Source: an uncultured Clostridia bacterium
GTDB taxonomy: Bacteria > Bacillota > Clostridia > Oscillospirales > CAG-272
Length of the DNA: 46,020 nucleotides
NCBI GenBank assembly: GCA_904502015.1
Contig: CAJGEA010000002.1
Location: 1-46,020 of the forward strand
Direction of reading: 5' to 3'
Shown here: positions 43,317 to 46,020 of the stretch, one piece after another
Layout: every line of letters begins with the position of its first letter
Numbering within the stretch: position 1 is the first letter of the stretch
Notes under the pieces: generated by a model
What the model was told of the DNA's origin: nothing
Seen by the model: the letters and a program-made list of their open reading frames with translations, nothing else
Database searches by the model: none
Position numbers and translations under genes: made by a program

Positions 43317-43345
43317 AACGGGAGCGGCACGCCGCTCCCGTTTTT
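43317..43345 (+). terminator. Rho-independent terminator ending the fibre locus
   Basis: An 11-bp perfect stem (acgggagcggc with gccgctcccgt), a minimal loop and five T residues lie ~120 bp after the giant gene. The stretch between (43197-43316) shows no gene or motif. Confidence 0.9.
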
Positions 43346-43361
43346 CTGGTTTTTTATCTTG

Positions 43362-43390
43362 TTGACTTTATTCTCCGAATGTGTTATAAT
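43362..43390 (+). promoter_or_regulatory. Sigma-A promoter for comF
   Basis: TTGACT (43362-43367) and TATAAT (43385-43390) with a 17-bp spacer, just after the terminator and ~37 bp before the comF start. Confidence 0.85.
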
Positions 43391-43426
43391 ACGTATAATG
43401 GCGAAAAGAAGGGAGTTGAATCTGCT

Positions 43427-44194
43427 ATGCACGCTGATACGCTTTCCCGTTTCGTTCGTCGGCTATCCCACAATGTCCGCGATCTTTTGTTCCCGCCACA
43501 CTGCGTCGGTTGCGATGAATTGCTCCCTCCGTTTGACGCGTCCGAGCCCATCTTTTGCCCTCTGTGTCGCACCTCGTGGGAGATGGGAAGGGGAGAGTGG
43601 CTGCGAAACGGTCACCGCGATCCCGCCCATGTCAATCTCGTTGCCTACCATACGGGCCGAGCGGATGGCGTGCCCGAAAAGCTGATCTACCACCTCAAGC
43701 ACCGCGATGAGGCGCGCGTGTTTGCCGCCGTGGCAGGCCTTTTGGCTCCCGGCGTCATGGAGGCGTGCGGCGAGCTGTGTTCGGTCTTCCCCTGCGGTAA
43801 AACGCCCGCCATCCTCGTGAGTTATCCGCCGCGTCGTCGACGTGCCATCAGCAAGGACGGCTTTGATCAAGCCGAGCGGATCAGCCGTGCGCTTTCGCGC
43901 CGATGCGGCTACCGTCACGTCAAGCTTCTATCGCGCACCCATGCCCGTGTGTTCGAGCAGAAACGGTTGGGGCAGGAAGACCGCCTAGAGAATGCCGCCC
44001 GTGCCTACCGACTGAAGAAGGGCGCTGAAAAGCGCGTCCGTGGGTGTATCGTTGTGCTGGTTGATGACCTTGTAACAACGGGCTCCACCTTGCAGATCTG
44101 CGCCGATCTTTTGCACAGCGCAGGGGCGGTCGCCGTGATCTATGCCTCGGTCGCGCATACCGTTACCCACAAAACCCCAAGCTCGCAATCATAA
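43427..44194 (+). CDS. comF: ComF family protein (phosphoribosyltransferase fold)
   Basis: ComF proteins act with the DNA-uptake and processing machinery in natural transformation and are widespread also in non-competent species. The 255-residue protein has an N-terminal zinc-binding pair, CVGCDELL and CPLCRTSW. It then has LIYHLKHRDE and the type I phosphoribosyltransferase PRPP loop VVLVDDLVTTGSTL, followed by a short tail. The ATG at 43427 is 11 bp after AAGGGAG. The frame runs back to 43379, but that is inside the promoter. The SCP2-like gene follows 28 bp later in the same direction. No other competence gene is in the window. Confidence 0.9.
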   Translation: MHADTLSRFVRRLSHNVRDLLFPPHCVGCDELLPPFDASEPIFCPLCRTSWEMGRGEWLRNGHRDPAHVNLVAYHTGRADGVPEKLIYHLKHRDEARVFAAVAGLLAPGVMEACGELCSVFPCGKTPAILVSYPPRRRRAISKDGFDQAERISRALSRRCGYRHVKLLSRTHARVFEQKRLGQEDRLENAARAYRLKKGAEKRVRGCIVVLVDDLVTTGSTLQICADLLHSAGAVAVIYASVAHTVTHKTPSSQS

Positions 44195-44222
44195 AATCAT
44201 GATAAAAAGGAAGTGATCTTTT

Positions 44223-45005
44223 ATGTCACAACAGAATACGTATTCCGCAAAAGATCCCCGCACTCTGGCTTTTTGCAACCTCTACGGCGTGCTGGGAGCC
44301 ATCCCCGCACTGCTGGATATGGATGAGGAAGCCCGCGCCATTGTGGAAGGGAAGAAGATCAGTATCGGCTTTGCCGTTCAGGACGGCCCCCACGGAACGC
44401 TGTGCTTTGACAACGGAAAGGCGCGCATGAGATCGGGCACCGCCGGCTGCTCCATCAAACTCTATTTTCCGTCCTGCGAGAAATTCAACGCCATGATCGA
44501 CGGCAAGGCAAGCCCCCTGCCTGTCAGCGGCTTCTGGCATATTAGATTTCTGCTGGGCGCGTTCACCAAGCTGACCGACATCCTGTCCGCCTACCTCCGC
44601 CCCACCGAGGATAAGCTGGAAGACCCCGTTTTCTTTGAAAAATCTACCAAGCTGATGCTCTACGTCATCGGTCGCTCCATCGTGCAGATCGGCAATCAGG
44701 ATCCCGTAGGACAGTTTTCGGCATCCAACATTGTGGACGGCAAGATTCGCTTGGCCATCGGGAAAGACCTTGCGGTCGCCATCCATGCGAAGAATCACAA
44801 GCTGTTCTTCAACGCCACTCCGAGCGATGACGGCGTGATGTCCGAGATGCGGTTTGCCGATCTCGCCACTGCCCGCGATCTCTTTGACGGCAGACTCAAT
44901 GCCGTGGCGGCTGTGGGACTCGGCAAGGTGCGTATCGGCGGTATGATCTCCCAGATCGACAACGTCAACCGCATTCTTGACCGCGTATCCCTCTACCTCG
45001 CGTAA
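44223..45005 (+). CDS. SCP2-like lipid-binding domain protein
   Basis: A 260-residue cytosolic protein without a signal peptide. The second half resembles the SCP2 sterol-carrier fold: KISIGFAVQDG and LCFDNGKARM supply strands, and the C-terminal FADLATARDLFDGRLNAVAAVGLGKVRIGG is close to the typical SCP2 ending. Such domains bind lipids or acyl chains in a hydrophobic tunnel; the ligand is unknown here. AAGGAAG lies 11 bp before the ATG. The start of an aminotransferase gene follows after 32 bp, so the two are probably co-expressed and may act on the same small molecule. The family call is by pattern only. Confidence 0.7.
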   Translation: MSQQNTYSAKDPRTLAFCNLYGVLGAIPALLDMDEEARAIVEGKKISIGFAVQDGPHGTLCFDNGKARMRSGTAGCSIKLYFPSCEKFNAMIDGKASPLPVSGFWHIRFLLGAFTKLTDILSAYLRPTEDKLEDPVFFEKSTKLMLYVIGRSIVQIGNQDPVGQFSASNIVDGKIRLAIGKDLAVAIHAKNHKLFFNATPSDDGVMSEMRFADLATARDLFDGRLNAVAAVGLGKVRIGGMISQIDNVNRILDRVSLYLA

Positions 45006-45037
45006 AAATGTAAGAACGCAGGAAAGGAAGAACGATT

Positions 45038-46020
45038 ATGCATAAAATCAATACATACGAGAAAAGCCGTGAGGCGTTTGAGCGCGCCGCGCGCGTCATC
45101 CCCTCGGGTATCTACGGCCACCAAGGTCCCGCCGAGGGCTGTTACGTCCCCGTTGAGGCGTTCCCCCTGTTTTCCTCCCGTGCCGAGGGTACCTACCTCT
45201 GGGATCTGGACGGAAACCGCTTCATCGACTATATGTGTGCCTACGGCCCGAATATCCTCGGATACCACGATCCCGACGTGGATGCCGCCGCCGCGCGTCA
45301 ACGCGCCATCTCGGATTGTACCACCCTCCCCAGCACCCTGATGATCGATTTCGCTGACCTGCTGGTGGACACCGTTGCCTCCGCCGATTGGGCGTTTTTT
45401 GCCAAGAACGGTAACGACGTGACCACCTTGGCGATCATGACGGCACGTGCCTACACCCACCGCAAGAAGATCGTGTTCTTCAAGGGCTACTACCACGGCG
45501 TCGCTCCGTGGACGCAGAAGATCGACTACGCGGGCGTGATCGAGGAAGACGTCATGCACAACCTCTACGTCGAGTGGAACAATTTTGAACAACTGGAAGA
45601 AGTGTTCCAAACCTACAAGGGACAGATCGCCGCTGTCATCGCCCAGCCCTATATGCACGGTAATTTCATGGATAATGAAATGCCAGCCGAGGGCTTTTGG
45701 CAGAAGGTGCGCAACCTCTGCACCGATACCGACACCGTGCTGATCGTGGATGACGTCCGCGCGGGCTTCCGTCTGGATCTCGCAGGCTCGGATCACTATT
45801 TCGGCTTTGAAGCAGACCTCATTTGCTTCTGCAAGGCACTCGCTAACGGCTACAACGTCAGCGCGCTGTGCGGCAAGCAGTTCCTCAAGAACACCGTGTC
45901 CTCCATGTCCTATACGGGCTCGTATTGGCTTTCGGCCGTACCCTTTGCGGCAGGCATCGCTTGTATCGAGAAGATGAAGCGCATCGACGCGCCCAAGCTG
46001 CTCATGGAGAAGGGAAGAAA
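45038..46020 (+). CDS. Class III aminotransferase, glutamate-1-semialdehyde aminomutase-like (3' end outside window)
   Basis: An open frame from an ATG at 45038, with GGAAAGGAAG upstream, to the window edge (327 codons). It belongs to PLP fold-type I, class III. Visible: SGIYGHQGPAEG opening, YLWDLDGNRFIDYMCAYGPNILGY, the cofactor phosphate site region FFAKNGNDVTT (usually nSGtEA), KIVFFKGYYHG, the cofactor Asp in LIVDDVRAGFR and the Schiff-base Lys266 in CKALANGYNVSALCG. It resembles HemL-like aminotransferases, but the substituted phosphate loop and the lack of other hem genes argue against true HemL. With the SCP2-like neighbour it may belong to an uncharacterised amine or lipid-linked pathway. 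Substrate unassigned. Confidence 0.88.
   Translation, partial: MHKINTYEKSREAFERAARVIPSGIYGHQGPAEGCYVPVEAFPLFSSRAEGTYLWDLDGNRFIDYMCAYGPNILGYHDPDVDAAAARQRAISDCTTLPSTLMIDFADLLVDTVASADWAFFAKNGNDVTTLAIMTARAYTHRKKIVFFKGYYHGVAPWTQKIDYAGVIEEDVMHNLYVEWNNFEQLEEVFQTYKGQIAAVIAQPYMHGNFMDNEMPAEGFWQKVRNLCTDTDTVLIVDDVRAGFRLDLAGSDHYFGFEADLICFCKALANGYNVSALCGKQFLKNTVSSMSYTGSYWLSAVPFAAGIACIEKMKRIDAPKLLMEKGR

Overview
The window looks like a chromosomal segment of an uncultured, probably gut-dwelling, member of the class Clostridia (Bacillota). The reasons are near-consensus sigma-A promoters with 17-bp spacers, strong AGGAGG-type ribosome binding sites, BspA-like leucine-rich-repeat lipoproteins, SipW-type signal peptidases with TasA/camelysin-like substrates, and moderately GC-rich coding DNA. 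There is no rRNA or tRNA gene, so the assignment is tentative.

Left arm (1-10310, all minus strand). A shikimate operon reads leftward from a promoter at 10257-10285: aroB, aroA, aroC, an unrecognised 323-residue gene, an aroE-aroK fusion, and aroQ. Together they cover every step from DAHP to chorismate. Two BspA-like LRR lipoprotein genes follow downstream; the outer one is cut by the window edge.

Middle (10450-24930). This is mostly housekeeping: NADP-type glutamate dehydrogenase (gdhA); polA with a degenerate proofreading domain, followed by malQ; radA on the minus strand; the purine/deoxyribonucleoside salvage genes deoD and deoB with a nested-palindrome repeat between them; and two overlapping genes for ABC proteins that each fuse an ATPase to an FtsX/MacB-type permease.

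Main point of interest (25017-43345). A co-directional 18-kb locus starts with a promoter and an HD-GYP protein carrying a degenerate EAL domain, whose stop overlaps the start of the next gene. It then encodes seven exported proteins with TasA/camelysin-like features. Most have a [ST]-x-[AS]-W-[FIL] motif at the end of the N-terminal hydrophobic segment, and five share an IWL(E/D)GxD motif near the C-terminus. Also present are two SipW-type (Ser/His) signal peptidases, a membrane-anchored McrB-like AAA+ ATPase, a DUF2357-like partner with a long charged repeat helix, and a 2014-residue surface protein that joins a SipW-type leader to BspA-like LRRs. I infer a c-di-GMP-linked surface fibre or matrix apparatus with an unusual AAA+ module. 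I know of no described system with this exact composition.

Right arm (43362-46020). After a terminator come comF, an SCP2-like small protein gene, and the start of a class III (glutamate-1-semialdehyde aminomutase-like) aminotransferase cut by the window edge.
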